Shown here piece by piece: positions 8,650 through 17,982 of a DNA stretch of 64,000 nucleotides. The translations under genes and the position numbers were made by a program. Within the stretch, counting starts at the first letter, position 1, and each line of letters begins with the position of its first letter. A model generated the notes under the pieces. It ran no database searches. It saw nothing but the letters and a program-made list of their open reading frames with translations, and was not told the DNA's origin. Location of the stretch: assembly GCF_030407495.1 (NCBI RefSeq), contig NZ_JASDDG010000019.1:18065-82064 (forward strand), given 5' to 3'. This DNA comes from Arthrobacter sp. APC 3897 (lineage in GTDB: Bacteria > Actinomycetota > Actinomycetes > Actinomycetales > Micrococcaceae).

Positions 8650-10061
8650 GCCTGGCTGCCCGCCCGGAACTGTCCGGAACTGCCGCTGCCGTCGGCTCAG
8701 CCGTGGACGAGCTGGCCCGTTTCGCCGCGGATCTGGACTACGCGGGGCTGCCCGAACCGGTCCGTGAACGCCTGGCCCTCATGCTCACGGATCTGTGGGG
8801 CGTCACGGCGGCCGGTGGCGTCACACGGGAACAGCAGGCGCTGTGCACCGCCTGGCAGGCCGCACCCGGGGACTGTCCCGTGCTGGGCAGCGGAATCAAC
8901 TCCACACCCGAGACCGCTGCGTTCCTGAACGCCGTGGCCGCCTGCCAGCTGGAACTGGATGAGGGCAACAAACACGCCCAGGGCCACCCCGCCGTGCACG
9001 TAGTCTTCGCCGCGATGGCCGCCGTCCAGGGAGAATCCCGGCCGGTGTCCGGCAAGGAATTCCTCACCGCCGTGGCCGCAGGCTATGAAGTGGCTGCCAG
9101 ATTTGGCCGAGCCCTGACCCGTAACCCGGGCTGGCACACCCACGGACACTGGGGTGCCAGCGGTGCTGCCTGCGCAGCTGCCCTGATCCGCCGGCTGCCG
9201 GCGGATCAGATCGCGGCCGCCATCGACGCCGCCGCCGGGCTGGTGCAGGTAGCAGCCTGGGACATGGTGCTGGGCGGTCAGTACACCCGCAACCTCTGGG
9301 CCGCCGGCGCCAACTTGGCCGGACTGAACGCCGCTCGGCTGGCCGCGTCCGGACTGACAGGCAATGACGGTGCAGCAGCCATGAGCCTGGGTACGCTGGC
9401 AGGCACCCTGGACCCGGAGCGGCTGGTGGAAGGACTCGGCCGGGACTGGCTGCTTCCGCAGGGCTACGCGAAGCTGCACTCCTCCTGCTCCTACACGCAC
9501 GGAGCCGTGGACCTTGCCCTGGAACTGAGGCCGGAGCCCTTCGAACCGGACCGGGTCACCGAAGTACGGGTGCACACCCATTCCCTGGCCGCACCGCTGT
9601 TCCCGGGCGCCGGCAACGGCGGGCCCCGGAACCGGCTCGCGGCCATGTTCGACTTTCCATTTGTAGTGGCCAACGCGCTGCTGGCCGGGGAAATCTCTCC
9701 GGCCAGCATGGCCCCGGAGGCTCCGGGGTTCGACGCCGCGCAGCAGCTGGCCGCCAAGGTCAGCGTCACAGCCGATCCGGCGTATGACCGGGTGCTGCCG
9801 GACCAGCGGCGCACCCGGCTGGAGATCCGGTTCACCGACGGCACCGTTACCGCCGCCGAGTCGCCCAACCCGCGCGGCGACGTCGATCATTTCCCGCTGG
9901 ACCGCGCCGGCCTCGGCACCAAACTGGCCGCCCTGATCGGCGCCGGCCCAGCCAGCCGGCTGGATGAGGCAGTCCGCGGCCTGCCGGCCACAGCCGATGC
10001 AGCAGGCCTCCTCAACACCTTGATGCCCCCGATGACCTCCCCGGAAGGAGAAGCCCAATGA
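8646..10061 (+). CDS. MmgE/PrpD family protein (first copy)
   Basis: 471 residues, within the usual 450-500 range. The all-helical N-terminal domain includes LALMLTDLWGVTAAGG and the later ELDEGNKHAQGHPAVHV motif typical of MmgE/PrpD proteins, and a smaller C-terminal domain follows from about 280. Known members are 2-methylcitrate dehydratase and cis-aconitate decarboxylase; most are uncharacterised and act on polycarboxylic acids or their imides. The start overlaps the racemase-like gene stop (ATGA). A second, distinct copy lies at 13547 in the same operon, so the two probably carry out different steps. Confidence 0.85.
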   Translation: MSLAARPELSGTAAAVGSAVDELARFAADLDYAGLPEPVRERLALMLTDLWGVTAAGGVTREQQALCTAWQAAPGDCPVLGSGINSTPETAAFLNAVAACQLELDEGNKHAQGHPAVHVVFAAMAAVQGESRPVSGKEFLTAVAAGYEVAARFGRALTRNPGWHTHGHWGASGAACAAALIRRLPADQIAAAIDAAAGLVQVAAWDMVLGGQYTRNLWAAGANLAGLNAARLAASGLTGNDGAAAMSLGTLAGTLDPERLVEGLGRDWLLPQGYAKLHSSCSYTHGAVDLALELRPEPFEPDRVTEVRVHTHSLAAPLFPGAGNGGPRNRLAAMFDFPFVVANALLAGEISPASMAPEAPGFDAAQQLAAKVSVTADPAYDRVLPDQRRTRLEIRFTDGTVTAAESPNPRGDVDHFPLDRAGLGTKLAALIGAGPASRLDEAVRGLPATADAAGLLNTLMPPMTSPEGEAQ

Positions 10062-11446
10062 GCGAAGACGATTTCGCCGGACCCGATCTGGTGGTTGCCG
10101 GCGCGGGCGGAGGGCTGATCGCTGCCCTGCGCGCCGCCCAGCTGGGACTGTCCGTCCTGGTGGTTGAACCCAATGAACATTTCCGCCGCGGAAACAACAC
10201 CGCCATGTCCACTGCCATGATCCCCGGAGCCGGCTCCCGCTGGCAGGCGGAGGCCGGGGTCCGGGACTCGCCGGAGGCTTTTGTCGCGGACATCATGGCA
10301 AAGACCAAGGGAACCGCGGATCCCGTGCTCGCCGCAGCGCTGGCCAAGGTCAGCGCCCGGCTGGTGGAATGGATGGCGGATGACCTCAAGCTGCCCCTGA
10401 GCCTGGTGACGGATTTCTCCTATCCCGGACACAGCAACCACCGCTGCCATACCGTTCCGGGCCGAATCGGCACCGCACTGCTGGACGGCATCTGGGAACG
10501 TGTTGCTGCTGAACCCCTGATTGACCTGTACAGTCCCGCGCGGCTGATGGATGTGACCACCGAGACTGGAGCGGTCACCGGCGTCGTCGTTCAGACCCCG
10601 GACGGGGACGAGGAAATCCCCACCAGAGCCGTCCTGCTGGCGACCAACGGATTCGGCAATAACACCGAACTGGTCCGCAAGTACCTTCCCGAAATTGCCG
10701 GCGCCCAGTACTACGGGAGCGAAGAATCCCGCGGAGACGCACTGCGCATCGGCACCGGGCTTGGCGCCGATACGGCCTATTTGGATGCTTATCAGGGCCA
10801 TGCAGCGCTCGCAGCGGCGTCGGCAACGCTGGCCGGCTGGGCCACCGTGATGCACGGGGGATTCCTGGTGAATGCGGAAGGCCAGCGTTTTGGCGACGAG
10901 ACCATGGGATATTCCGAGTACGCCCTGGAATCCCTGAAGCACGCCAACGGGCAGGCCTGGATAGTGCTCGACCAACGGATCTTCGAGGCCTGCGAAAGCT
11001 TCTCGGACTTCCAAGCGACCGTTGAATCAGGCGCCCTGAAGTGGGCCGATGATGTCGCCGAAATGGCCGCCGCCACCGGGATCAGCGCTGCGGGACTGCG
11101 GCAAACCCTGGACCAGACACAGCGGATCGCAGCCGGAGAGGCTGTGGACAGCTACGGCCGGACCCATTGGGAGGAGCCCCTGGCCGGAAGAATCGGTGCC
11201 ATCTCAGTGGTTCCCGCCCTCTTCCATACCCAGGGCGGGCTCCGGGTGGACGGCAACGCCCGGGTACTGAAAGCCGACGGCACCGCCATCGGCGGGCTCT
11301 ACGCCTCGGGCGGTGCAGCCAACGGTATCTCCGGGCACGGGGCGGGCGGCTATCTGGCCGGCAACGGTTTGCTGCCGGCCCTGGGACTGGCATTGCTGGC
11401 AGCCGAAGATGCAGCCGCCAACGGTCCGGACCCGCAGGGTCCCTGA
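10058..11446 (+). CDS. FAD-dependent dehydrogenase, fumarate reductase/tricarballylate dehydrogenase-like flavoprotein
   Basis: 462 residues. An N-terminal dinucleotide-binding motif GAGGGLIAALRAAQLG (about 12-27) followed by VVEPNEHFRRGNNTAMS fits the FAD_binding_2 (FrdA/SdhA/TcuA) family, and the C-terminal GGLYASGGAANGISGHGAGGYLAGNG block is the second FAD-contact region. Such flavoproteins introduce or reduce a C=C bond next to carboxylates. No [Fe-S] partner subunit is encoded nearby. The start overlaps the previous gene (ATGA). In context it may desaturate a polycarboxylic or cyclic intermediate before the PrpD or CoA steps. Confidence 0.83.
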   Translation: MSEDDFAGPDLVVAGAGGGLIAALRAAQLGLSVLVVEPNEHFRRGNNTAMSTAMIPGAGSRWQAEAGVRDSPEAFVADIMAKTKGTADPVLAAALAKVSARLVEWMADDLKLPLSLVTDFSYPGHSNHRCHTVPGRIGTALLDGIWERVAAEPLIDLYSPARLMDVTTETGAVTGVVVQTPDGDEEIPTRAVLLATNGFGNNTELVRKYLPEIAGAQYYGSEESRGDALRIGTGLGADTAYLDAYQGHAALAAASATLAGWATVMHGGFLVNAEGQRFGDETMGYSEYALESLKHANGQAWIVLDQRIFEACESFSDFQATVESGALKWADDVAEMAAATGISAAGLRQTLDQTQRIAAGEAVDSYGRTHWEEPLAGRIGAISVVPALFHTQGGLRVDGNARVLKADGTAIGGLYASGGAANGISGHGAGGYLAGNGLLPALGLALLAAEDAAANGPDPQGP

Positions 11447-11490
11447 CATCCGTCCCACGGGCGGCAACCCCCCCCAGATTTGAACCAACC

Positions 11491-12741
11491 ATGAGAACGG
11501 AACAAGACAACGTGAGCGAGCAAGTTGTATCCCCTGAGCAATCAGGCACAGGCACCGGTCCGCTGCAGGGCCTGCGGGTCCTGGACGCGTCCACCATTCT
11601 TGCCGGTCCGCTCTGCTGCCAGATGCTTGGTGACTTCGGTGCTGAAGTCATCAAGATTGAGCACCCGCGAATGGGTGACAGCATGCGCGGACATGGAGAG
11701 AGCAAAGACGGGGTTTCCCTCTGGTGGAAGGAGATTTCCCGCAACAAGCGCACCCTCGGTCTGAGCCTGAGCACACCGGACGGTGCCGAGGTCTTTCGGC
11801 GTTTGGCTGCGACGGCCGACGTTGTGGTGGAGAACTTCCGTCCGGGCACCCTGGAGCGCTGGGGACTGGGCCCGGAAGTGCTGGCGGAGCTGAACCCCGG
11901 ACTGGTCCTGGTGCGCCTGACCGGTTTCGGCCAGACCGGCCCGTATAAGGACCGGCCTGGTTTCGGCACGCTGGCCGAGGCCATGAGCGGGTTCGCCCAT
12001 CTCACCGGGCCGGCAGACGGCCCGCCCACCCTTCCGGCTTTTGGACTGGCAGACAGCATCTGCGGCATCGCGGCCTCCTCCGCTGTCCTGATGGCCCTGC
12101 GCCACCGGGACCAGACCGGCGAGGGGCAAACGGTGGACATGAGCATCCTGGAACCCATCATGACCGCGGTGGGACCCAGCCCCACCGTCTACCAGCAGCT
12201 GGGCGAGGTGGGACAGCGCCACGGCAACCGCTCCACCAACAACGCTCCGCGCAACACCTACCTGACCAAGGACGGAAAGTGGGTGGCCGTTTCCACCAGC
12301 GCGCAGCGCATTGCCGAGCGCGTGATGGAACTGGTGGGGCATCCGGAAGTGATTGCCGAGCCGTGGTTTACTGCCGGGAACACCCGGGTGGAGCACGTGG
12401 AGGAGCTGGACACGTACGTCGGAAGCTGGATCGCGGACCGAAGCCGGGAAGATGTGCTGGCGGCTTTCTCAGCGGCAGGCGCTGCCGTCGCCGCCGTCTA
12501 TGACGCCCGCGATGTGGTGGAGGACCCGCACATCCGTGAAACCCAGATGCTGCTTGAAGTGGAAGACCCGGAACTCGGCCCGTTGCTGCAGCACAACGTG
12601 ATGTTCCGGCTCAGCAAAAGCCCGGGGCAGATCCGGTTCACCGGGCGCAGCCTCGGCGCGGACACCGCGGACATACTGCACGAAATCGGTTACTCGGACA
12701 CACAGGTCTCCAGTCTCAGGGAAAGCGACGTCATCAAATGA
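11491..12741 (+). CDS. CaiB/BaiF family III CoA transferase
   Basis: 416 residues. Family motifs include GLRVLDASTILAGPLCCQMLGDFGAEVIKIE (27-57), ENFRPG (114-119) and TGFGQTGPYKDRPGF. Family III enzymes move CoA between organic acids. At the position where many members have the nucleophilic Asp (PGYD) this protein has Gly159 in PGFGTLAEAMSG, with Glu163 nearby; several related sequences share this block, so activity is not excluded. Start choice is uncertain: ATG 11491 has a weak ribosome binding site, and GTG 11512 is possible. It probably activates the acid later cleaved by the CitE-like lyase. Confidence 0.85.
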   Translation: MRTEQDNVSEQVVSPEQSGTGTGPLQGLRVLDASTILAGPLCCQMLGDFGAEVIKIEHPRMGDSMRGHGESKDGVSLWWKEISRNKRTLGLSLSTPDGAEVFRRLAATADVVVENFRPGTLERWGLGPEVLAELNPGLVLVRLTGFGQTGPYKDRPGFGTLAEAMSGFAHLTGPADGPPTLPAFGLADSICGIAASSAVLMALRHRDQTGEGQTVDMSILEPIMTAVGPSPTVYQQLGEVGQRHGNRSTNNAPRNTYLTKDGKWVAVSTSAQRIAERVMELVGHPEVIAEPWFTAGNTRVEHVEELDTYVGSWIADRSREDVLAAFSAAGAAVAAVYDARDVVEDPHIRETQMLLEVEDPELGPLLQHNVMFRLSKSPGQIRFTGRSLGADTADILHEIGYSDTQVSSLRESDVIK

Positions 12742-13550
12742 GCGATGCACTGCTGGAAGCAGTCACCAACGGCATCACCTTCGTGGATCTTGGCCGGCAA
12801 CTGAGCGTCGGCATGCCGCAATCACCCAACCATCCGCAGTTCTGGCACACCCTGCCGCGCCGGCACGGGGACATGGTCCGCGCCGACGGCGGCAGCGCCG
12901 CGAATGACATGATCACCACCGGCACCCACGTGGGCACCCACATCGATGCGCTCGCGCACGTCAGCCAGGACGGCAAGCTGTTCGGCGGGGCGGACGCAGG
13001 CCAGTCCTGCCTGGGCGGCAAATACGTGGAGCACGGGGTGCACACGATCGAGCCCATGGTCCGCCGCGGCATCCTCCTGGACGCCGCCGGGCACCTCGGC
13101 GTCGACGTGCTGGAGGGCGGCTATGAAATCACCGTGGCAGACCTGCAGGGCTGCCTGGCCGCCCAGCAGGTGGACCTGCGCGAAGGAGACGTGGTGCTGA
13201 TCCGCTCCGGCTGGGGGCGAAGGTTCGCCGAAGGCACCGCCTACGTGGGCAAGGACTCCGGAGTGCCCGGCATCAGCGAGGACGGCGCCGAATGGCTCGC
13301 CGCGCAGGGCATCCATGCCGCCGGTGCGGACAGCATCGCCTTTGAATGCCTGGCCCCCGGCGGCGGCCACGCGTCCCTGCCGGCGCACCGGGTGTTCCTG
13401 GTGGAAAACGGCATCTACATCATCGAAGCCCTGGACCTGGAGGAACTGGCCCAGCGGCGGATCTACGAATTCACGTTTGTCCTGGTGCCGCTGAACATCT
13501 TCGGCGCCACCGGATCCCCCGTCCGCCCGCTGGCGCTGGTGAGCGCATGA
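12738..13550 (+). CDS. Cyclase family (kynurenine formamidase-like) metal-dependent hydrolase
   Basis: 270 residues. The metal-binding motif HVGTHIDALAH places candidate ligands at His64, His68, Asp70 and His74, the pattern of arylformamidase/cyclase (DUF3237-unrelated) hydrolases. These enzymes hydrolyse formamides, lactones, isatin or related cyclic amides. It overlaps the CoA transferase gene (ATGA) and the following PrpD gene (ATGA). In this operon it could open a ring or remove a formyl or carbamoyl group. Substrate not predictable from sequence. Confidence 0.82.
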   Translation: MSDALLEAVTNGITFVDLGRQLSVGMPQSPNHPQFWHTLPRRHGDMVRADGGSAANDMITTGTHVGTHIDALAHVSQDGKLFGGADAGQSCLGGKYVEHGVHTIEPMVRRGILLDAAGHLGVDVLEGGYEITVADLQGCLAAQQVDLREGDVVLIRSGWGRRFAEGTAYVGKDSGVPGISEDGAEWLAAQGIHAAGADSIAFECLAPGGGHASLPAHRVFLVENGIYIIEALDLEELAQRRIYEFTFVLVPLNIFGATGSPVRPLALVSA

Positions 13551-15025
13551 GCGCCGTCGACGCCGGGGAACGGACCCTGGCACAGCAACTTGGCGACTTC
13601 GCCGCGGGAACCCGCTACGAGGACCTGCCCGACGAGGTGATTCAGAGCGTCAAGGCCCGGGTGCTGGACATCCTGGGCATCGCCGCCGCCGCAGCCCCAC
13701 TGGACACCAGCCGGGCCGCCCGCCGCTGGGCCGCAGACCAGGGCGGCACGCCGTCGGCCTCCGCAGTGGGGATCGCTGACCGGCTGCCGGCCAGCCAGGC
13801 CGCGTTTGTCAACGGCGTCCTGGCCCACTCGCTGGACTATGACGACACGCATCTGCCCTCCGTGCTGCACCCCAGTGCCAGCGTGATCCCGGCAGTCCTT
13901 GCCGCTGCGGAGGCCGCCGGAAAGGACGGACGGGCGACCATCCGCGCCATCGCCGTCGGACTGGAAATCTGCGTCCGGCTGGGCATGGCCGGCTATGACG
14001 TGGAGGCGAAGAACTCCACCTTCTTTGAGCACGGCCAGCACGCCACCTCCATCTGCGGGGCCATGGGCGCCGCAGCCGGGGTAGCCGCACTGCTCGGCGA
14101 CGGTCAGCTGGTCACCGATGCGCTGGGCGTCACCGCATCCATGGCCTCGGGAATCATCGAATCCAACCGCACCGGCGGCACGGTCAAGCGCATCCACTGC
14201 GGCTGGGCCGCGCACGCCGCCGTCAGCGCGGTGGAACTGGTCCGCTACGGGCTCACCGGCCCGCCCACCGTGCTGGAGGGCAGGTTTGGCTTCTTCCAGG
14301 CGTGGCTGCAGGGCAAGTACAGTCCGGACGCCATCACCGACGGGCTGGGGGAGCGGTGGCAGGTGCCGGACATCTTCTTCAAGCCCTATCCGGCCAACCA
14401 CTTCACCCACGCCGCGGTGGACGCCGCGGCCGCGCTGCGCCGCGCCGGCATCGGGCCCGACGACGTCGAATCCTTCACCCTCGGCGTGCCGGCACCGAAC
14501 CTGCGCACCATCGGCGAACCGCTGGCAGTCAAGCAGCAGCCGGAAACGGGCTACATGGCCCAGTTCTCCGGACCGTACGCGGTGGCCGCCGGGCTGCTGG
14601 GCGGCGGCGGCCTGGAAGTGGGCCTGGACGACTACACGGACGAGCTCGCCAAGGACCCCGTCCGCCGGGCCATCATGGCCCGCGTGGATGTGGTGCCCGA
14701 CGACGAATGCACCGCGATTTTCCCGATGCAGTTCCCGGCCGTGCTGACCGCCCGGCTCACCGACGGCCGCACCGTCACCGAGAAGGTCCTCACCACCCGC
14801 GGCGGGCCGCAGCGTCCGCTGGGCTTTGAGGATCTGGGCCGCAAATTCGAGGACAACGCCCGCCGCACCCTGGACCCGGGCGCCCGCGACCATCTGCGCG
14901 AAACCTGCCGGACGCTGCAGGACTGCACCGACCTCTCCGTCCTGTTCAAGGACCTTTCCACAGCCGACACCCCGGTGCCCGGCACCCCCACAAACCTCCC
15001 CAATGTAGAAAGAGGAAACAAATGA
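13547..15025 (+). CDS. MmgE/PrpD family protein (second copy)
   Basis: 492 residues. The N-terminal helical domain has VKARVLDILGIAAAA and the later LDYDDTHLPSVLHPSASVIPAVLA motif that is strongly conserved in PrpD proteins (DDTH and HPS). The ATG at 13547 overlaps the preceding stop. It is clearly diverged from the first copy at 8646, so this is not a recent duplication. Members dehydrate or decarboxylate tricarboxylic acids, or are of unknown activity. Confidence 0.88.
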   Translation: MSAVDAGERTLAQQLGDFAAGTRYEDLPDEVIQSVKARVLDILGIAAAAAPLDTSRAARRWAADQGGTPSASAVGIADRLPASQAAFVNGVLAHSLDYDDTHLPSVLHPSASVIPAVLAAAEAAGKDGRATIRAIAVGLEICVRLGMAGYDVEAKNSTFFEHGQHATSICGAMGAAAGVAALLGDGQLVTDALGVTASMASGIIESNRTGGTVKRIHCGWAAHAAVSAVELVRYGLTGPPTVLEGRFGFFQAWLQGKYSPDAITDGLGERWQVPDIFFKPYPANHFTHAAVDAAAALRRAGIGPDDVESFTLGVPAPNLRTIGEPLAVKQQPETGYMAQFSGPYAVAAGLLGGGGLEVGLDDYTDELAKDPVRRAIMARVDVVPDDECTAIFPMQFPAVLTARLTDGRTVTEKVLTTRGGPQRPLGFEDLGRKFEDNARRTLDPGARDHLRETCRTLQDCTDLSVLFKDLSTADTPVPGTPTNLPNVERGNK

Positions 15026-16485
15026 GCAACTATGACCTGCTGGTAAAGAACGTCCAGGTTGTCCGTCCCGGCGGCAACCGCGCCGAAGCCCTCGACCTTG
15101 CCATCAAGGACGGCAAGTTCGCCGCCATCGAGGCCAACATTGATCCCGCCACCGCCGCCGAAGTGGTGGACGGCGGCGGGAAGCACCTGTTCCCGGGCGT
15201 GGTGGACGTCCACCAGCACTGGGGCATCTACAACGAGCTGGGCGAGGACACCGAGTCCGAAAGCCGCGCCAGCGCGCAGGGCGGCGTCACCAGCGGCATC
15301 ACCTACATCCGCACCGGCGCCTACTACCTGAACAAGTCCGGCCCCTACAAGGAGATCTTCCCGGAAATCCTGGAGGCCGCGGACGGCCGGGCCTACATCG
15401 ACTACGGCTTCCATGTGGCACCCATCCTCAAGGAACACATCGAGGAAATCCCGGACCTGCTGGACATGGGCGTGCCGTCCTTCAAGATCTTCATGTTCTA
15501 CGGAATCCACGGCCTGCACGGCAAGTCCAGCGACCAGGGCAAGTTCCTGATGATTCCGCCGGAGGACTCCTACGACTACGCGCACTTCGAATTTGTCATG
15601 CGTGCCATCGAAAAGGCCCGCCGGGATCCGAAGTATGCGGACATTGCGGACCAGATTTCCCTGTCCCTGCACTGCGAGACCGCGGAGATCATGCGCGCCT
15701 ACACCAAGCTGGTGGAGGATGCAGGCGAGCTGAAGGGGCTTGAAGCCTACAGCGCGTCCCGGCCGCCGCACTCGGAGGGGCTGGCCATCACCATCGCTTC
15801 CTACCTGGCGTACGAGACCGAGCTGCCGAACATCAACCTGCTGCACCTGTCCTCCCGGAAGGCCATCGAAGCGGCCATGATGATGCAGGAGACCTTCCCG
15901 CACATCAATTTCCGCCGTGAGGTCACCGTGGGCCACCTGTTGGCGGACTACAACACCGCCAACATGGGCGGCAAGGTCAACCCGCCGCTGCGCTCCCCGG
16001 AAGACGTCGAAGCGCTCTGGGAACACCTGCTGGCCGGAGACTTTTCCTGGGTCACCTCTGACCATGCCTGCTGCAAGGACGAGACCAAGTTCGGAGACCC
16101 GCGGGATGACGTGTTCCTGGCCAAGTCCGGTTTCGGCGGCGCGGAATACCTGCTGCCGGGCATGATCTCCGAGGGCCGCAAGCGCGGGCTGTCCTACAAC
16201 CGGATCGCGGAGCTGGTCTCCAAGAACCCGGCTGAGCGCTACGGCATGCCAGACAAGGGCGACCTGGCGGTGGGCTTCGACGCAGACTTCTGCCTGGTGG
16301 ACGACGGCGTGCAGTACACGGTCCGTGCCGAGGACTCCATGTCCACCCAGGATTACACCCCGTTTGAGGGCTTCGAGCTCACTGCGGCCGTGACGGATAC
16401 CTATCTGCGCGGCAGCAAGGTGTTCGGCGACGGCGCCATGGTGGGCGAGCCCCGCGGCCAGTATGTAAAGCGGTCCGGGAACTAG
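15022..16485 (+). CDS. Dihydropyrimidinase/allantoinase-like cyclic amidohydrolase
   Basis: 487 residues. All metal-site elements of a binuclear hydantoinase/dihydroorotase are visible: His64 and His66 in VDVHQHWG, Lys155 in PSFKIFMFYG (the lysine normally carbamylated), His217 in LSLHCET, His275 in LLHLSS and Asp347 in VTSDHACC. Such enzymes open cyclic amides (hydantoins, dihydropyrimidines, allantoin, imides). The family more often has HxH followed by F or T; the W here is unusual. The start overlaps the PrpD stop. Last gene of the operon, followed by a hairpin terminator. It probably performs the first ring opening of the imported compound. Confidence 0.85.
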   Translation: MSNYDLLVKNVQVVRPGGNRAEALDLAIKDGKFAAIEANIDPATAAEVVDGGGKHLFPGVVDVHQHWGIYNELGEDTESESRASAQGGVTSGITYIRTGAYYLNKSGPYKEIFPEILEAADGRAYIDYGFHVAPILKEHIEEIPDLLDMGVPSFKIFMFYGIHGLHGKSSDQGKFLMIPPEDSYDYAHFEFVMRAIEKARRDPKYADIADQISLSLHCETAEIMRAYTKLVEDAGELKGLEAYSASRPPHSEGLAITIASYLAYETELPNINLLHLSSRKAIEAAMMMQETFPHINFRREVTVGHLLADYNTANMGGKVNPPLRSPEDVEALWEHLLAGDFSWVTSDHACCKDETKFGDPRDDVFLAKSGFGGAEYLLPGMISEGRKRGLSYNRIAELVSKNPAERYGMPDKGDLAVGFDADFCLVDDGVQYTVRAEDSMSTQDYTPFEGFELTAAVTDTYLRGSKVFGDGAMVGEPRGQYVKRSGN

Positions 16486-16526
16486 TACCGGCCTTTTCCC
16501 TCTAATCGCAACGACGCAGAGGCACC

Positions 16527-16567
16527 ACGACGGCGCAGCCCAGGCAGGCTGCGTCGTCGTCTTCTTT
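16527..16567 (+). terminator. Rho-independent-type terminator of the twelve-gene operon
   Basis: Inverted repeat with 14-base arms (16527-16540 and 16547-16560), one mismatch and a six-base loop, followed by CTTCTTT. It starts 41 bases after the amidohydrolase stop. Confidence 0.7.
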
Positions 16568-16627
16568 GCGGAAAAGGCAGCCGAAGCGGTGAGAGCGCCG
16601 CAGTCCGGCAGTTGCGGGACAGGAGGG

Positions 16628-17725
16628 CTAGCGGTCCCTTCTCACGGATCCATCGGGACCGCCGGGTTCGACGCCGAGCGTTGACGCCCGCGGCACCAGC
16701 ACCGGAGGCAGCAGGACTGAAGCCACGTCCCGCCCGGCGATCCGGTCCAGCAGTACTTCCAGCGCCAGCCGGCCCATCTGCTCCCGGTCGGAGCGCACCG
16801 AGGTCAGCGGCACCGGCAGATCGGCGGCCAGTTCGACGTCGTTGTAGCCCACCAGGGCGACGTCGGATCCCACCGTCCGGCCGGCGTCACGCAGCGCGCC
16901 GAGGACTCCGACCGCCGTAAGGTCATCCACTGCGAACACCGCCGACGGCGCCGGACCGGACCGGCAGAGCAGATCCCCGGCCTGATGCCCGGCAGCCACT
17001 CCAAACCCGGTGGCTGCCACCTGGTCTTCTGCAACCGGCAGGCCTGCGTCGGCAAAGACCTCCCTGAACCCGGCGGTGCGGTCCCGTCCCGTACTGGCCA
17101 GCGGATCACCGGCCGCCACGGCTACGCGGCGGTGGCCAAGTTCCAGCAGGTGCCGGGCGGCCAGCCGGCCGCCTTCCAGATCATCGGTGCTGACGCTGAT
17201 ATGGCGGGGCAGAGTGCGCATGGCCAGGACATAGGGGACGCCCAGTTCCTGTAAACGTTCGGCAAGGGTGTCATCGAGCCGCGCATCAGCCAGGATCACG
17301 CCGTCAATGCGCCGGGCCAGCAGGGCATCCAGACGCCCGCGGCGGACTACCGGATCATCCAGCCCGTTGGCCACCACCGCGCTGTAGCCGGCTGCGGCCG
17401 CTGCCAGGTCCACTCCCGCGTACATAGTGGACAGCGCCAGATCCGTCAGCCGGTGCACCAGCACTCCTATCAGCCGGGAGCTGCCTGTGCGCAGGGCTGC
17501 CGCAGCGCTGTCCCGCTGGTAGTCCAAGGTGCGGGCGGCTTCCCGCACCCGGGCCACGGTGGCCGAACTGATGCGCACCGGACGTTCCGCCAGAGACCGC
17601 GAAGCCGTGGAGGCATGGACGCCGGCCAGCCGGGCAACGTCCTCAAGAGTTGCGGGACGGAGCTGGCGGGGGCTGGTATCGCTGATGGCTCGTGCCCCCT
17701 CCGATCGGGAAAACCCATGACGCAC
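16628..17725 (-). CDS. LacI family transcriptional regulator
   Basis: About 365 residues. The LacI helix-turn-helix reads TLEDVARLAGVHASTASRSL (about 26-45), followed by the hinge and a periplasmic-binding-like effector domain (about 80-340). The start is uncertain: GTG 17725 keeps the frame open but lacks a good ribosome binding site, and a strong GGAGGGG lies just inside the predicted N-terminus, so the true start may be a little downstream at a non-canonical codon. The gene diverges from the hydrolase/DUF5058 operon and very likely represses it through the operator at 17952. Confidence 0.88.
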   Translation of the reverse strand: MRHGFSRSEGARAISDTSPRQLRPATLEDVARLAGVHASTASRSLAERPVRISSATVARVREAARTLDYQRDSAAAALRTGSSRLIGVLVHRLTDLALSTMYAGVDLAAAAAGYSAVVANGLDDPVVRRGRLDALLARRIDGVILADARLDDTLAERLQELGVPYVLAMRTLPRHISVSTDDLEGGRLAARHLLELGHRRVAVAAGDPLASTGRDRTAGFREVFADAGLPVAEDQVAATGFGVAAGHQAGDLLCRSGPAPSAVFAVDDLTAVGVLGALRDAGRTVGSDVALVGYNDVELAADLPVPLTSVRSDREQMGRLALEVLLDRIAGRDVASVLLPPVLVPRASTLGVEPGGPDGSVRRDR

Positions 17726-17982
17726 CGGCGGCGCCGGAGGTGCAAGTGTAAGCCATGACGCTGCCCGTGCCGGGGCGGTTTACACAATCGAATTAAACAA
17801 TTTACGTCCGGCTTTGTTGCGGAAGAAATAATTTGGAATTAATCCGCTGGCTATAGACGCCCTTCCCGCCGCTGTGTGAGTGTGGTGCCCAAGCCCGCCC
17901 GGGGAAGTGGTCCGACTCTCCCCGGCACCGGGCCTTCTGCACAAAGTGTTGTGCAAACGATTGCATTTCGGGAGGTAAGCCT
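17726..17982. other. Divergent intergenic region between lacI-type gene and hydrolase operon
   Basis: No gene. The central part (about 17785-17865) is clearly AT-richer than its surroundings, as expected for promoters; I cannot assign -35/-10 boxes with confidence. The one clear element is the LacI-type operator listed separately at its right end. Confidence 0.5.
17952..17965. promoter_or_regulatory. LacI-type operator TGCAAACGATTGCA
   Basis: Palindromic apart from one base pair, with the central CG step and TGCAA/TTGCA arms typical of LacI/GalR-family operators. It ends five bases before the GGAGGT ribosome binding site of the hydrolase gene, so a bound repressor would block transcription of the operon. 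The divergent LacI gene is the obvious ligand. Confidence 0.7.
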
